A DNA stretch of 64,000 bases from Gelidibacter maritimus. GTDB taxonomy: Bacteria > Bacteroidota > Bacteroidia > Flavobacteriales > Flavobacteriaceae. The notes under the pieces are model-generated. The model saw nothing but the letters and a program-made list of their open reading frames with translations, was not told where the DNA came from and made no database searches. Positions 35,258 through 44,947 of the stretch are shown piece after piece (position 1 is the first letter of the stretch; every line of letters begins with the position of its first letter). The stretch is from positions 13,781 to 77,780 of the forward strand of contig NZ_JACGLT010000010.1 of the NCBI RefSeq assembly GCF_014062315.1. The letters run 5' to 3'. A program made the position numbers and the translations under genes.

Positions 35258-37921
35258 CTAAAACAACTTCCCTTGCCCATTTTCATCTGAATGACCCTCT
35301 TCATTAGAGTCGCCATCTGAATTCGATTTCGTTTTTTTTGAAGCTTTATCTTCTGAAAGATTATCTTCGTCAACAACTTCAATCTCTGTTGCAGGTACTT
35401 CTTCGGGTGCTTCATAAGGTAGAGGTTCCAGCAAATTGATTTGGTTGACCTTATCTCTGGTCAATTGATTGCCTAAAGCGGTAATGCCTTTAATACTTAT
35501 GAATTCTTCAAGATTAACTTCAAGATTTTCTTTTCTGTCTTTGCCACGTTCCTTGGTAAACTCTACATCAACCATAGGTTTCCAATCGGTTGATACGATT
35601 TCCAATTGCGATTTTGGGTGGTCTGAGATAAATTGCTCTTCTCTACCTTCTTGCTCAATTAAAAAACGTTTCACATAATACCGTTCCTTCTCACCATCGA
35701 AGTAAATGGCAGAAATTGGTTTTTTAGGAATCCATTTCTCCAGAACAATCATATCGTTGTCAAACCGTGTGGTCAATTCTGGCAAAATAGTTTTTAAGAC
35801 ACCCGATTGATGAATTACCAATAAACGGTCTTCACCTCTGAACTCACCTATCAGCTCTCCTCTACCATCTACATTTAAGCGTTGTACGGTATCATCAAAC
35901 CATATCTTCCGCGGTTTTAAGGTAGATATTCCTTTTTCTTTAAGTTCAATCTTTCGGATGGCATATTTAGTCACCCGATTTCCTTTAGAATTTCGTCCTT
36001 TTATAAGAACATCAGCAAAATCGAGATCCCATTTCAGTTTCTTGACACTGCCTGCTTGTCTGAGATAGACCGTAACAACCTCGGCCTCACCATTTGGATT
36101 GGATGAAAAATACCAAACCATAGAGCCTTTACTGCCGTTGGTTAAATCATACTCACGATCTCGAGTAACCGCTAAAACAGAAAATCGTTTTACATACGAT
36201 GGCCCTTTGGCGCCATCACGGTAAATCATATTGTAAATGGTACGCTTATCTTTCCGCTTAAAAACGGCCACACTAATGATATCCTTACCTACGAAGGTTT
36301 TGGCATCGACTTTGGTAACCATCATTTTACCGTCTTTTGTAAACACAATAATATCGTCAATATCACTACAATCGCACACATACTCGTCTCTTTTGAGTGA
36401 GGTGCCAATAAACCCTTCCGCCCTATTGACATATAGTTTAGTGTTCCTGATAACAACCTTTGTAGCATCAACATCATCAAACAAACGGATCTCCGTCAAT
36501 CGCTCCCGACCTTTGCCATACTCCTTTTTAAGACGTGCAAAATAGGCTATGGCATAGTCCACCAAATGCTCCAAATCATGTTTTACTTGAGCAATTTGTT
36601 CTTCAAGAGCGTCTATTTTCTGCTGTGCTTTGTCAATATCAAATTTAGAAATACGCTTGATTCGAATTTCCGTTAATCGCTCAATATCCTCTGTGGTAAT
36701 CGCTCGTTTTAAATGCTTGATATGTGGCTGAAGTCCTTTGTCAATTGCCGATATAACCCCTTCCCAAGTTTCCTCCTCCTCTATATCCCGATAGATTCTA
36801 TTTTCAATAAAAATTCGCTCCAAGGACGCAAAATGCCATTGTTCTTCAAGCTCATCGAGTTTAATTTCCAGATTACGCTTTAAAAGCTGAACAGTGTTGT
36901 CAGTAGAATGACGTAACATTTCGGAAACCCCAACAAAAAGTGGTTTATTGTCTTCAATCACACATCCCAATGGAGATATTGAGACCTCGCAATTGGTAAA
37001 TGCATATAGCGCATCAATTGTTTTGTCGGGTGAAATACCAGATGGTAAATGCACCAAGATCTCAACCGTGGCTGCGGTATTATCTTCAATCTTACGGATT
37101 TTAATCTTACCTTTTTCATTCGCCTTTAAAATCGAGTCAATCAACGACGATGTATTGGTACTAAAAGGTATTTCATTGATGACCAAGGTGCTTCGGTCCA
37201 ATTGTGAGATTTTCGCTCTAACCCGAATTTTACCGCCACGTAAACCATCTTTATAGTCGGTGACATCGATAATACCGGCAGTAGGAAAATCGGGATAAAT
37301 CGTGAATTTCTTACCGTTAAGATGCTTGATTGACGCATCAATCAATTCAATAAAATTATGAGGCAATATTTTTGTAGAAAGTCCAACGGCAATCCCTTCG
37401 CCGCCTTGTGCTAACAACAAAGGAAACATGACAGGAAGGTTGATTGGTTCTTTTCGTCTGCCATCGTATGAAGCTTGCCATTCTGTTACTTTCGGATTAA
37501 AAACAACATCCAAAGCAAATTTTGATAAACGCGCCTCAATATAACGTGGTGCTGCCGCACTATCTCCAGTAAGAATATTTCCCCAGTTACCTTGGGTATC
37601 AATCAATAAATCTTTTTGACCAATCTGAACCATGGCATCTGCAATACTGGCATCACCATGAGGATGGTACTGCATGGTATGACCAACAATATTGGCTACC
37701 TTATTATAACGTCCATCATCCAAATCTTTCATAGACTGCATGATCCGGCGTTGAACAGGCTTAAACCCGTCTTCTATGGCCGGTACCGCACGCTCAAGAA
37801 TAACATAGGAAGCGTAGTCCAAAAACCAATCCTTAAACATTCCGGTAACTCTGGTAATGGTTTCATTATTTCCGTTTTCCTGAATATTTTCATCTTCATT
37901 GTGTATGTGATCTTCTTCCAA
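35258..37921 (-). CDS. parC: DNA topoisomerase IV subunit A
   Basis: 887 residues. The GyrA/ParC breakage-reunion domain starts at ~28 (DWFLDYASYVILERAVP). It has the quinolone-region HPHGDASIADAM (~86-97) and catalytic Tyr127 in AAPRYIEARLS. A long coiled-coil arm (~400-480) follows, then a C-terminal beta-pinwheel-like region. The last ~45 residues are acidic and Ser/Asp-rich with a basic patch. With ParE it decatenates daughter chromosomes. It lies 10 bp downstream of a small membrane-protein gene and in one operon with parE, the normal flavobacterial arrangement. Confidence 0.95.
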   Translation of the reverse strand: MEEDHIHNEDENIQENGNNETITRVTGMFKDWFLDYASYVILERAVPAIEDGFKPVQRRIMQSMKDLDDGRYNKVANIVGHTMQYHPHGDASIADAMVQIGQKDLLIDTQGNWGNILTGDSAAAPRYIEARLSKFALDVVFNPKVTEWQASYDGRRKEPINLPVMFPLLLAQGGEGIAVGLSTKILPHNFIELIDASIKHLNGKKFTIYPDFPTAGIIDVTDYKDGLRGGKIRVRAKISQLDRSTLVINEIPFSTNTSSLIDSILKANEKGKIKIRKIEDNTAATVEILVHLPSGISPDKTIDALYAFTNCEVSISPLGCVIEDNKPLFVGVSEMLRHSTDNTVQLLKRNLEIKLDELEEQWHFASLERIFIENRIYRDIEEEETWEGVISAIDKGLQPHIKHLKRAITTEDIERLTEIRIKRISKFDIDKAQQKIDALEEQIAQVKHDLEHLVDYAIAYFARLKKEYGKGRERLTEIRLFDDVDATKVVIRNTKLYVNRAEGFIGTSLKRDEYVCDCSDIDDIIVFTKDGKMMVTKVDAKTFVGKDIISVAVFKRKDKRTIYNMIYRDGAKGPSYVKRFSVLAVTRDREYDLTNGSKGSMVWYFSSNPNGEAEVVTVYLRQAGSVKKLKWDLDFADVLIKGRNSKGNRVTKYAIRKIELKEKGISTLKPRKIWFDDTVQRLNVDGRGELIGEFRGEDRLLVIHQSGVLKTILPELTTRFDNDMIVLEKWIPKKPISAIYFDGEKERYYVKRFLIEQEGREEQFISDHPKSQLEIVSTDWKPMVDVEFTKERGKDRKENLEVNLEEFISIKGITALGNQLTRDKVNQINLLEPLPYEAPEEVPATEIEVVDEDNLSEDKASKKTKSNSDGDSNEEGHSDENGQGKLF

Positions 37922-37931
37922 TATAACGTGT

Positions 37932-38414
37932 TTAATTAGTAGGTTTTATATTTTCTTTAATCATTTTGCTCAGAGATTGTCTAATGTAGCGTCTTTTCCT
38001 CTTGGTGACCAAAGTGACATTAAATGTTTCCTTCCTGGTATGGCCTTTTGAGTTTTTGATATAAAGGGTTAAACTTTTATATATAAAGTAATTTTTAAAT
38101 TTAAAAGCCACCAAACGCGATTTATCAAACTCTAATAAATGTTCTCTATAATTAAAATAATCTGATAATAAAAGGCCCTTATTGATCACCACTACTTTAA
38201 TGCCATCGCTATCATACTCAAAATACTTGGATACGGCATGCACTGAAAAAAAAAGGATCAGAAATCCTGCCAGGATAAGAAGAAAAGTTAAAAAGGGATT
38301 AGAGGTTAAGTGGCTAAATGCACTGAACACCGTAGCCAAAAAAATAGCAAATACAATCAGTATAAAATAAACTGATATAATGATGTTTTTAACCTTAGAA
38401 TTATTAGTTCTCAT
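37932..38414 (-). CDS. Small membrane protein with PH-like domain between parE and parC
   Basis: 160 residues. Two adjacent membrane helices (~10-32 and ~40-62) are followed by a cytoplasmic ~90-residue beta-rich domain ([37 protein letters not shown]) that looks like a bacterial PH domain. A basic C-terminal helix ends it. Its start overlaps the parE stop by 11 nt and its stop is 10 nt before parC, so it is co-transcribed and translationally coupled with both topoisomerase subunits. The function is unknown; the tight position is the main clue. Confidence 0.85.
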   Translation of the reverse strand: MRTNNSKVKNIIISVYFILIVFAIFLATVFSAFSHLTSNPFLTFLLILAGFLILFFSVHAVSKYFEYDSDGIKVVVINKGLLLSDYFNYREHLLEFDKSRLVAFKFKNYFIYKSLTLYIKNSKGHTRKETFNVTLVTKRKRRYIRQSLSKMIKENIKPTN

Positions 38415-40269
38415 GAATCTCCTCCACTATATCTAATTCTACCTTAAGGTTATCAATAATAAATTCCTGTCTGTTTGGTGTATTTTTGCCCATATAAAAC
38501 TCAAGAAGCTCATCAATGGACATATCCTTGTCAAGCATAACCGGATCCAATCGAATACTGTCTCCAATAAAATTGACAAATTCATCAGGTGAGATTTCTC
38601 CAAGACCTTTAAATCGGGTTATTTCTGGTTTTGGCTTTAATTTTTCAATGGCATCACGACGCTCTTGGTCCGAATAACAATAAATGGTTTCCTTTTTATT
38701 CCTAACCCTAAATAAGGGGGTTTGCAAAATGTATAAATGACCTTCTTTGATTAATTCTGGAAAGAATTGTAAAAAGAAAGTAATCAGTAACAAACGAATA
38801 TGCATTCCGTCTACATCAGCATCTGTAGCAATAACAATATTGTTATAACGTAAATCTTCAATGGATTCCTCAATGTTCAATGCTGCTTGCAATAAATTGA
38901 ATTCTTCATTTTCATAAACAATCTTCTTGCTCATTCCATAAGAATTCAAAGGCTTACCCCTTAAACTAAAGACGGCTTGTGTATTGACATCTCGTGATTT
39001 GGTGATACTTCCTGATGCCGAGTCGCCCTCTGTAATAAATAGAGTAGATTCTAAATACCGATCGTTTTTTGTATCTCCAAAATGTACGCGACAATCACGC
39101 AATTTTTTATTGTGTAAATTAGCTTTCTTAGCCCTGTCCTTTGCAAGTTTTCTGATGCCGGACAGTTCTTTACGTTCACGTTCGGCCTGAAGAATTTTAC
39201 GCTGGATTTGATCAGCGGTCTCAGGATTTTTATGCAGAAAATTATCTAATTGTGTTTTTACAAAATCGTTGATAAAGGTTCTTACCGTTGGAAGGTCGCC
39301 CCCCATATCTGTGGAACCCAATTTGGTTTTGGTTTGACTTTCAAAAACCGGTTCCATCACCTTTATGGCAATTGCGGTAACTACGGATTTCCGAACATCT
39401 GAGGGGTCAAAATTTTTACCGTAAAACTCTCTTACGGTCCTAACCAATGCCTCACGATATGCCGCTAAGTGTGTTCCGCCTTGGGTTGTATTTTGGCCAT
39501 TCACAAAAGAATGATACTCTTCACTATATTGTGTTTTGGAATGGGTTAAAGCAATTTCAATATCATCACCCTTAAGGTGGATGATTGGGTAAGCCATGTC
39601 AGACTCGTTGATGTTTTCTTCCAACAAATCTTTAAGGCCGTTTTCACTATGATATTTTTGGCCGTTAAAAATAATGGTCAATCCTGTGTTTAAATACACA
39701 TAGTTTTTGAGCATCTTTTCAACGTACTCATTACGATACTTATAATTTTTAAAGATTGCTTCGTCCGGAATAAATGAGACTTTTGTACCTTTCCTTCTTG
39801 AGGTGTCATCTAATAATTCCTGATGGGTCAGGTTTCCTTGTGAAAATTCTGCGGAAGCCGATTTATTATCGCGTGTGGATTCTACACGAAAAAAGTTGGA
39901 TAGTGCATTCACAGCCTTTGTTCCTACACCATTAAGACCTACCGATTTTTTAAAGGCTTTAGAGTCGTACTTACCCCCTGTATTCATTTTGGAAACCACA
40001 TCTACAACTTTCCCCAATGGGATCCCACGGCCATAATCGCGGACAATAACCTTATTTCCTTGAATGGAGATTTCAATGGTCTTGCCCGCTCCCATAACAT
40101 ACTCGTCAATGGAATTATCCAAAACCTCTTTTAAAAGAATATAGATGCCGTCATCAGGTGAAGAACCATCACCAAGTTTACCAATATACATACCAGGACG
40201 CATACGGATATGCTCTTTCCAATCGAGCGAACGTATATTATCTTCGGTATAGGCAGTTTGTTGAGACAT
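38404..40269 (-). CDS. parE: DNA topoisomerase IV subunit B
   Basis: 621 residues. The GHKL ATPase has [24 protein letters not shown] and [13 protein letters not shown] in the first ~120 residues. A transducer domain follows, then the TOPRIM domain with the acidic EGDSASGS near 413 and DADVDGMHI. The start [20 protein letters not shown] is typical of the Bacteroidota ParE. It supplies ATP-driven strand passage for ParC. It is the first gene of the parE-(PH protein)-parC operon, with 150 bp upstream before a small membrane-protein gene. Confidence 0.96.
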   Translation of the reverse strand: MSQQTAYTEDNIRSLDWKEHIRMRPGMYIGKLGDGSSPDDGIYILLKEVLDNSIDEYVMGAGKTIEISIQGNKVIVRDYGRGIPLGKVVDVVSKMNTGGKYDSKAFKKSVGLNGVGTKAVNALSNFFRVESTRDNKSASAEFSQGNLTHQELLDDTSRRKGTKVSFIPDEAIFKNYKYRNEYVEKMLKNYVYLNTGLTIIFNGQKYHSENGLKDLLEENINESDMAYPIIHLKGDDIEIALTHSKTQYSEEYHSFVNGQNTTQGGTHLAAYREALVRTVREFYGKNFDPSDVRKSVVTAIAIKVMEPVFESQTKTKLGSTDMGGDLPTVRTFINDFVKTQLDNFLHKNPETADQIQRKILQAERERKELSGIRKLAKDRAKKANLHNKKLRDCRVHFGDTKNDRYLESTLFITEGDSASGSITKSRDVNTQAVFSLRGKPLNSYGMSKKIVYENEEFNLLQAALNIEESIEDLRYNNIVIATDADVDGMHIRLLLITFFLQFFPELIKEGHLYILQTPLFRVRNKKETIYCYSDQERRDAIEKLKPKPEITRFKGLGEISPDEFVNFIGDSIRLDPVMLDKDMSIDELLEFYMGKNTPNRQEFIIDNLKVELDIVEEIHEN

Positions 40270-40419
40270 AAAAGGTTGTAAAATTTAGATAGGTTGCTAA
40301 TATAACATTTCGTTATAAAACTTAAGAATACATGATGCTAAAGTAATTAACAAAGTTTTTAATAATTAAACTGGAAGATTGAGCTAGAAAGCATGAAAAT
40401 TCCAATTCACCAGCATGCT

Positions 40420-40569
40420 TTAGCTTTTGCTTTTAAACGTAAAATATAAAATTGGAACAATAAGAATTGCCAATGCAATAATTAAAGAGGTTATAAACAC
40501 AAACTTAAAAATGTAGTAAAGCACCACAAAGAAGATGATTGCTACAGCGAGCCACAATATAATTTTCAT
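40420..40569 (-). CDS. 49-residue membrane protein
   Basis: ATG at 40569 to TAA at 40420. The product is almost entirely hydrophobic: a Lys-led N-terminus (MKIILWLAVAIIFFVVLYY), a second helix (FITSLIIALAILIVPILYF) and a basic end (TFKSKS). Two membrane passes are likely. A TATCTTTA octamer (one mismatch to TAnnTTTG) lies ~35 nt upstream. Standing alone between parE and ychF with an intact frame and start, it looks like a genuine small gene. No function is known to me. Confidence 0.65.
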   Translation of the reverse strand: MKIILWLAVAIIFFVVLYYIFKFVFITSLIIALAILIVPILYFTFKSKS

Positions 40570-40825
40570 ATAACTTCAATATTTATTCGATTTAAAGATA
40601 CGGATAAAATTAGTTATAAAAGAAATTATTATTGATGTAGAAGCGATGGGTTGCGACTTGTAGCATCCTGTTTTATTAAATAATGAACAGAAAACAGATG
40701 AATCATAAAGACAGGAGCAAATACTGGCTCTCTAAACCGAAAACCTTAAAAGAATAATAATTATTATAAGCACCTATTGCACTTGTGGTTATAGGCCTTT
40801 AAAAATTGATGCTCAGACTCTATTG

Positions 40826-41920
40826 CTATACATTAAACAAAAAATGCATGACATCGCCATCCTTAACAACATAATTCTTTCCTTCTACCCGCATTTTACC
40901 AGCTTCCTTGGCCTTTGCTTCACTACCTAAGTTTGAAAAATCCTCAAATGCAATGACCTCTGCCCTGATAAATCCTTTTTCGAAATCTGTATGAATGACT
41001 CCTGCAGCTTGTGGTGCCGTTGCACCCACATCAATTGTCCAAGCGCGAACCTCTTTAACACCAGCCGTAAAATAAGTTTGTTGTTTTAGAAGTTTGTACG
41101 CTGCCCTGATCAATTTTGAAGATCCGGGCTCGTCAAGCCCAATATCTTGCAAAAACATCTGACGCTCCTCATAACTGTCCAATTCTGTTATATCTGCTTC
41201 CGTTCCTACAGCCAGAACTAAAATCTCGGCGTTTTCATCTTTAACTGCCTCCCGTACTTTTTCTACGTAGGCATTGCCTGAAACTGCCGATCCTTCATCG
41301 ACGTTACACACATATAGGACCGGTTTATCAGTAATAAATTGTGCCGGATTGACATATTCGTCATAATCATCTTTGTCAAACTCCAAAGCTCTTACGGACA
41401 CACCAGCTTCTAAAGCTGATTTTATTTTCACCAAAACAGCTTCTTCCTTTTGCGCTTCCTTATTGCCCGTTCTTGCGGCACGTTTTACCTTCTCTAATTT
41501 TTTTTCGACAGTGTCCAAATCCTTCAATTGAAGTTCCATATCTATGGTCTCCTTATCCCTAATTGGGTTGACACTACCATCCACATGCACAATATTCTCG
41601 TTATCAAAACATCGTAAGACATGTAAAATGGCATCTGTTTCTCTAATATTAGCCAGGAATTGATTCCCCAAACCTTCACCCTTACTGGCGCCTTTAACCA
41701 AGCCTGCTATATCTACTATCTCTACAGTAGCAGGTTGTACGCGCACTGGCTTTACCAAGGCTTCCAATCGCTCCAAACGCGGATCTGGAATATTGACAAT
41801 GCCGATATTTGGCTCAATAGTACAAAACGGAAAGTTGGCACTTTGCGCTTTAGCGTTAGATAAACAGTTAAAAAGGGTCGATTTCCCTACGTTTGGTAAT
41901 CCTACAATTCCGGCTTTCAT
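40826..41920 (-). CDS. ychF: Redox-regulated ATPase YchF (OLA1 family)
   Basis: 364 residues from ATG 41920, the family's standard length. An upstream GTG would add nine residues and is rejected. The Obg-type P-loop GLPNVGKST is at ~5-13, switch regions [10 protein letters not shown] and [17 protein letters not shown] follow, and the C-terminal TGS-like domain ends [13 protein letters not shown]. It is a cytosolic P-loop protein, hydrolysing ATP rather than GTP in characterised members, linked to translation and oxidative-stress responses. It is preceded by a ~70-nt leader with two hairpins and a TAAATTTG promoter element. Confidence 0.95.
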   Translation of the reverse strand: MKAGIVGLPNVGKSTLFNCLSNAKAQSANFPFCTIEPNIGIVNIPDPRLERLEALVKPVRVQPATVEIVDIAGLVKGASKGEGLGNQFLANIRETDAILHVLRCFDNENIVHVDGSVNPIRDKETIDMELQLKDLDTVEKKLEKVKRAARTGNKEAQKEEAVLVKIKSALEAGVSVRALEFDKDDYDEYVNPAQFITDKPVLYVCNVDEGSAVSGNAYVEKVREAVKDENAEILVLAVGTEADITELDSYEERQMFLQDIGLDEPGSSKLIRAAYKLLKQQTYFTAGVKEVRAWTIDVGATAPQAAGVIHTDFEKGFIRAEVIAFEDFSNLGSEAKAKEAGKMRVEGKNYVVKDGDVMHFLFNV

Positions 41921-41990
41921 TGAAACAGTTATTTTTATTCCCGCCACAACGGGAATCTCATTAAATAAAATCGCATTTTTTTTGCGACTG

Positions 41991-41998
41991 CAAATTTA
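41991..41998 (-). promoter_or_regulatory. Putative -7 promoter element of ychF
   Basis: Minus strand reads TAAATTTG (TAnnTTTG). A start about 7 nt downstream gives a leader of roughly 65 nt containing two inverted repeats: TCGCA/TGCGA at 41971-41987 and ATTCCCG/CGGGAAT at 41937-41956. Confidence 0.45.
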
Positions 41999-42020
41999 GT
42001 TAATTATCTGGATTATTTGC

Positions 42021-42054
42021 ATAAAAAAATCCCAAGCTATACCTGAGATTTTTT
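42021..42054 (-). terminator. Probable terminator of the ferredoxin gene
   Basis: Imperfect hairpin: AAAAAATC...CTGAG/GATTTTTT arms around a short loop, 23-56 nt beyond the ferredoxin stop, with an A-run/T-run on either side. One internal mismatch. Confidence 0.5.
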
Positions 42055-42076
42055 ACACATATTATTTTCAATTTTA

Positions 42077-42430
42077 CTATCCTTCCGGATGCATGAAACG
42101 TTGTTTTTCTAAAAGCTGCGCTTCTGTTTCCATGTGATCATCATCAGGAACACAACAATCTACGGGACATACCGCAGCACATTGTGGCTCTTCATGAAAA
42201 CCTTTACACTCCGTACATTTATTAGGAACGATATAATAAATTTCATCACTAATAGGTTCTTGGGACTCTTCAGCATCTACTTCCTCCCCATTTGGAAGCA
42301 CTACTTGACCATTTAAACTGGTTCCATCTTTATATCTCCAATCGTCAGCACCTTCATAAATTGCAGTATTTGGGCACTCTGGCTCGCAAGCACCGCAATT
42401 AATACATTCGTCTGTTATTATAATTGCCAT
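42077..42430 (-). CDS. 2[4Fe-4S] ferredoxin
   Basis: 117 residues. The first cluster motif [12 protein letters not shown] lies at ~9-20. The second, [20 protein letters not shown], is near 73-92 and has the long CxxC-x8-CxxxC spacing of the YfhL/Alvin type ferredoxins. An acidic insertion of ~50 residues separates the two motifs. It is a low-potential cytosolic electron carrier. It is divergent from the LuxC-like reductase gene (183 bp between starts), a pairing common in Flavobacteriaceae. Confidence 0.93.
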   Translation of the reverse strand: MAIIITDECINCGACEPECPNTAIYEGADDWRYKDGTSLNGQVVLPNGEEVDAEESQEPISDEIYYIVPNKCTECKGFHEEPQCAAVCPVDCCVPDDDHMETEAQLLEKQRFMHPEG

Positions 42431-42562
42431 AGCGTTTTTTACATTAAAATTTTAACTAAAGAAAAAGTGATGAGATTATATCAGTTTTAAAGTGACTTTG
42501 GTGATCTTTAAAACCTTTTAGAAAAAGTGTGACTTAAACAAATCTCGTTCATTTCATTTTTC

Positions 42563-42570
42563 TAACTTTG
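42563..42570 (+). promoter_or_regulatory. Putative -7 promoter element of the LuxC-like gene
   Basis: TAACTTTG matches TAnnTTTG, 43 nt before ATG 42614. No clear -33 TTTG is seen upstream. Confidence 0.45.
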
Positions 42571-42613
42571 CGTTGCAAAAATAACGCCAAAACTATTCAT
42601 AACCAAATACAGA

Positions 42614-43672
42614 ATGGATTTACAGCAAAGAATTAATGCTTTCGTAAAACTAGGGGAATTTATTGAACAATTCACAACAGAAGGCTTTGAGCTAAATGAG
42701 AATATTAGCGCAAGTGACTTGTTTTTTGATGGCTTTAAACACCAAATTAAATTGGCTCATGAGCATAATGGGTGGTTTACTAAAGAGAATATCGCCTTTG
42801 CATTAAATGGCTGGTCTAAGTCGTTAAGTCATAGCAATATGGTGCAATGGTTAGAGAAGTATAACTTTAACAATATTTCGCCTAAAAAAGTAGCCATTAT
42901 TATGGCGGGAAACATTCCGCTGGTTGGTTTTCATGATTTCTTATCGGTACTGATTAGTGGTCATGATGTTTTTGTAAAACAATCCTCCAACGACAAGCAC
43001 TTACTACCCTATTTAGCTAAATACCTAGAGCATGTAGAACCTGGGTTTAAAGGAAAAATTGCATTTACCGAAGAGAAATTACCCGATTTTGATGCCGTAA
43101 TCGCTACTGGAAGTAATAACACTTCCCGCTATTTTGAACATTATTTCAAAGAAAAAGCATCCATTATTCGAAATAACAGAAACTCTGTAGCCATTTTGAC
43201 TGGTGAAGAATCCGATGAAGAGCTCAAGGCACTTTCCGAAGACATATTCAGGTATTATGGCCTCGGCTGTAGAAATATATCAAAATTGTTTGTACCCAAA
43301 GGTTACAAGTTTGATGCCTTTTTTAATGGAGTTTATGAATGGCACCCAATCATCCATCAAAATAAATATGCCAATAACTATGATTACAATAAGGCAGTTT
43401 ATTTAATGAGCAAATTTAATTTGCTCGAAAACGGCTTTTTAATGCTCAAAGAAGATACTAGCTATGGTTCTCCAATTGCAACGTTATTTTATGAATACTA
43501 TAACGATATAGATGCGCTGAAACAGTTGATAAATGAAAACAAAAGCAGTATACAATGCGTGGTTTCCAAAGGGGTTACAGAAGATTCAGTAGCCTTCGGA
43601 CAGACGCAACATCCGCAATTGTGGGACTATGCTGACAATGTTGACACAATTGCATTTTTGCTAAAAATATAG
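42614..43672 (+). CDS. LuxC-like acyl-CoA reductase
   Basis: 352 residues of the LuxC branch of the aldehyde dehydrogenase superfamily. KKVAIIMAGNIPLVGFHDFL (~95-114) begins the nucleotide-binding part, HDVFVKQSSNDKHLLPYLAK follows, and the catalytic Cys lies in YYGLGCRNISKLFVP (~residue 220). It probably reduces an acyl-CoA to aldehyde with NADPH; the substrate is unknown. No lux genes are nearby. The neighbours are a divergent ferredoxin gene and, 75 bp downstream, serC, a conserved flavobacterial order that hints at a housekeeping rather than bioluminescence role. Confidence 0.88.
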   Translation: MDLQQRINAFVKLGEFIEQFTTEGFELNENISASDLFFDGFKHQIKLAHEHNGWFTKENIAFALNGWSKSLSHSNMVQWLEKYNFNNISPKKVAIIMAGNIPLVGFHDFLSVLISGHDVFVKQSSNDKHLLPYLAKYLEHVEPGFKGKIAFTEEKLPDFDAVIATGSNNTSRYFEHYFKEKASIIRNNRNSVAILTGEESDEELKALSEDIFRYYGLGCRNISKLFVPKGYKFDAFFNGVYEWHPIIHQNKYANNYDYNKAVYLMSKFNLLENGFLMLKEDTSYGSPIATLFYEYYNDIDALKQLINENKSSIQCVVSKGVTEDSVAFGQTQHPQLWDYADNVDTIAFLLKI

Positions 43673-43747
43673 TTGATAAATTATCAATTTCTTACCCTCA
43701 ATTCCTTTTGAATTTAGCACCTTTGTATCTTTCAAAAACCAAAAACA

Positions 43748-44812
43748 ATGAAAATACACAATTTTAGCGCTGGACCTTCAATTTTACCTCAAGAGGTTCT
43801 GAAAAAAGCTTCCGAGGCCGCAATTGAATATAATGGGATAGGCCTATCTTTATTGGAAATTTCGCATAGGAGCAAACATTTTGTAGATATAATGGAGAAT
43901 GCCAGAGCTTTAGCTTTGGAGTTGTTAGGGCTTGAAGGAAAAGGTTACAAAGCCTTATTTCTTCAAGGTGGAGCAAGCACACAATTTATCATGGTTGCTC
44001 TAAATCTATTAGAAAAGCGTGCAGGGTATTTAAACACAGGCACTTGGAGTGAAAAGGCAATTAAGGAAGCTAAGATATATGACGATATCTATGAAGTGGC
44101 TTCTTCCAAAGATGCTGGATACAATTACATTCCTAAAGGATACGAAATTCCTGAGAACTACGATTATTTCCATTGTACCTCAAACAACACTATTTTTGGA
44201 ACTCAGATAAAGCAGTTTCCAAACTCGCCAATACCAATGGTATGTGATATGAGCAGTGATATATTCTCACGTCAATTGGATTTTACTAAATTTGATCTCA
44301 TTTATGCTGGTGCACAAAAAAATATGGGTCCAGCCGGAACGACTTTAGTAGTAGTCAAAGAGGATATTTTAGGTAAGGTATCTCGGAAAATCCCATCCAT
44401 CATGGATTATCAAGTTCAGATCTCTAAAAGCAGCATGTTTAACACACCTCCTGTGTTTGCAGTATACACCTCTATGTTAACTTTGGAATGGCTTAAAAAT
44501 TTAGGAGGGATAAAAGCCATTGAGGAAGTCAATGAAATGAAAGCTCGTGTTATTTATTCGGAAATAGATCTCAATCCTTTATTTAAAGGTTATGCGGTTA
44601 AGGAAGATCGTTCATATATGAATGCTACTTTTAATTTGGTTAACGATGACTTGAAAGAGACTTTTGAAACCATGTTAAAAGAAGCGGGTATTAGCGGTTT
44701 AAACGGACATAGAAGTGTTGGCGGCTATAGAGCTTCCATGTACAACGCCATGCCGTTAGACAGTGTAAAAGCACTTGTGGAAGTGATGAGCGAATTGGAA
44801 ACAAAAGCTTAG
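43748..44812 (+). CDS. serC: Phosphoserine aminotransferase
   Basis: 354 residues, normal for SerC. It begins HNFSAGPSILP, with HRSK at 40-43 for substrate phosphate binding and the PLP lysine at 191 in AGAQKNMGPAG. It ends in the family motif GHRSVGGYRASMYNAMP. It converts 3-phosphohydroxypyruvate and glutamate to phosphoserine. It precedes serA by 135 bp in the same direction. Together they provide the first two steps of serine synthesis; serB is not in the window. Confidence 0.96.
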   Translation: MKIHNFSAGPSILPQEVLKKASEAAIEYNGIGLSLLEISHRSKHFVDIMENARALALELLGLEGKGYKALFLQGGASTQFIMVALNLLEKRAGYLNTGTWSEKAIKEAKIYDDIYEVASSKDAGYNYIPKGYEIPENYDYFHCTSNNTIFGTQIKQFPNSPIPMVCDMSSDIFSRQLDFTKFDLIYAGAQKNMGPAGTTLVVVKEDILGKVSRKIPSIMDYQVQISKSSMFNTPPVFAVYTSMLTLEWLKNLGGIKAIEEVNEMKARVIYSEIDLNPLFKGYAVKEDRSYMNATFNLVNDDLKETFETMLKEAGISGLNGHRSVGGYRASMYNAMPLDSVKALVEVMSELETKA

Positions 44813-44947
44813 TAACAACTACAGTTAACAGTCTGATTCATATCAGTATGAGTAATAATTAACAATGAAATAGTTAATTATTAAGTAAAATATATAACAG
44901 TAATAATAAAAGTAAACCCATTTTGGTGGGCGTAAAAATAAATTTTC

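Noticed and set aside
41921-41947. GTG-initiated extension of YchF
   Set aside because: The family begins with MKAGIVG; the extension lies in the hairpin leader.
42614-43672. Bioluminescence operon suggested by the LuxC-like reductase
   Set aside because: No luxA, B, D or E genes adjoin it; the neighbours are ferredoxin and serine-synthesis genes.
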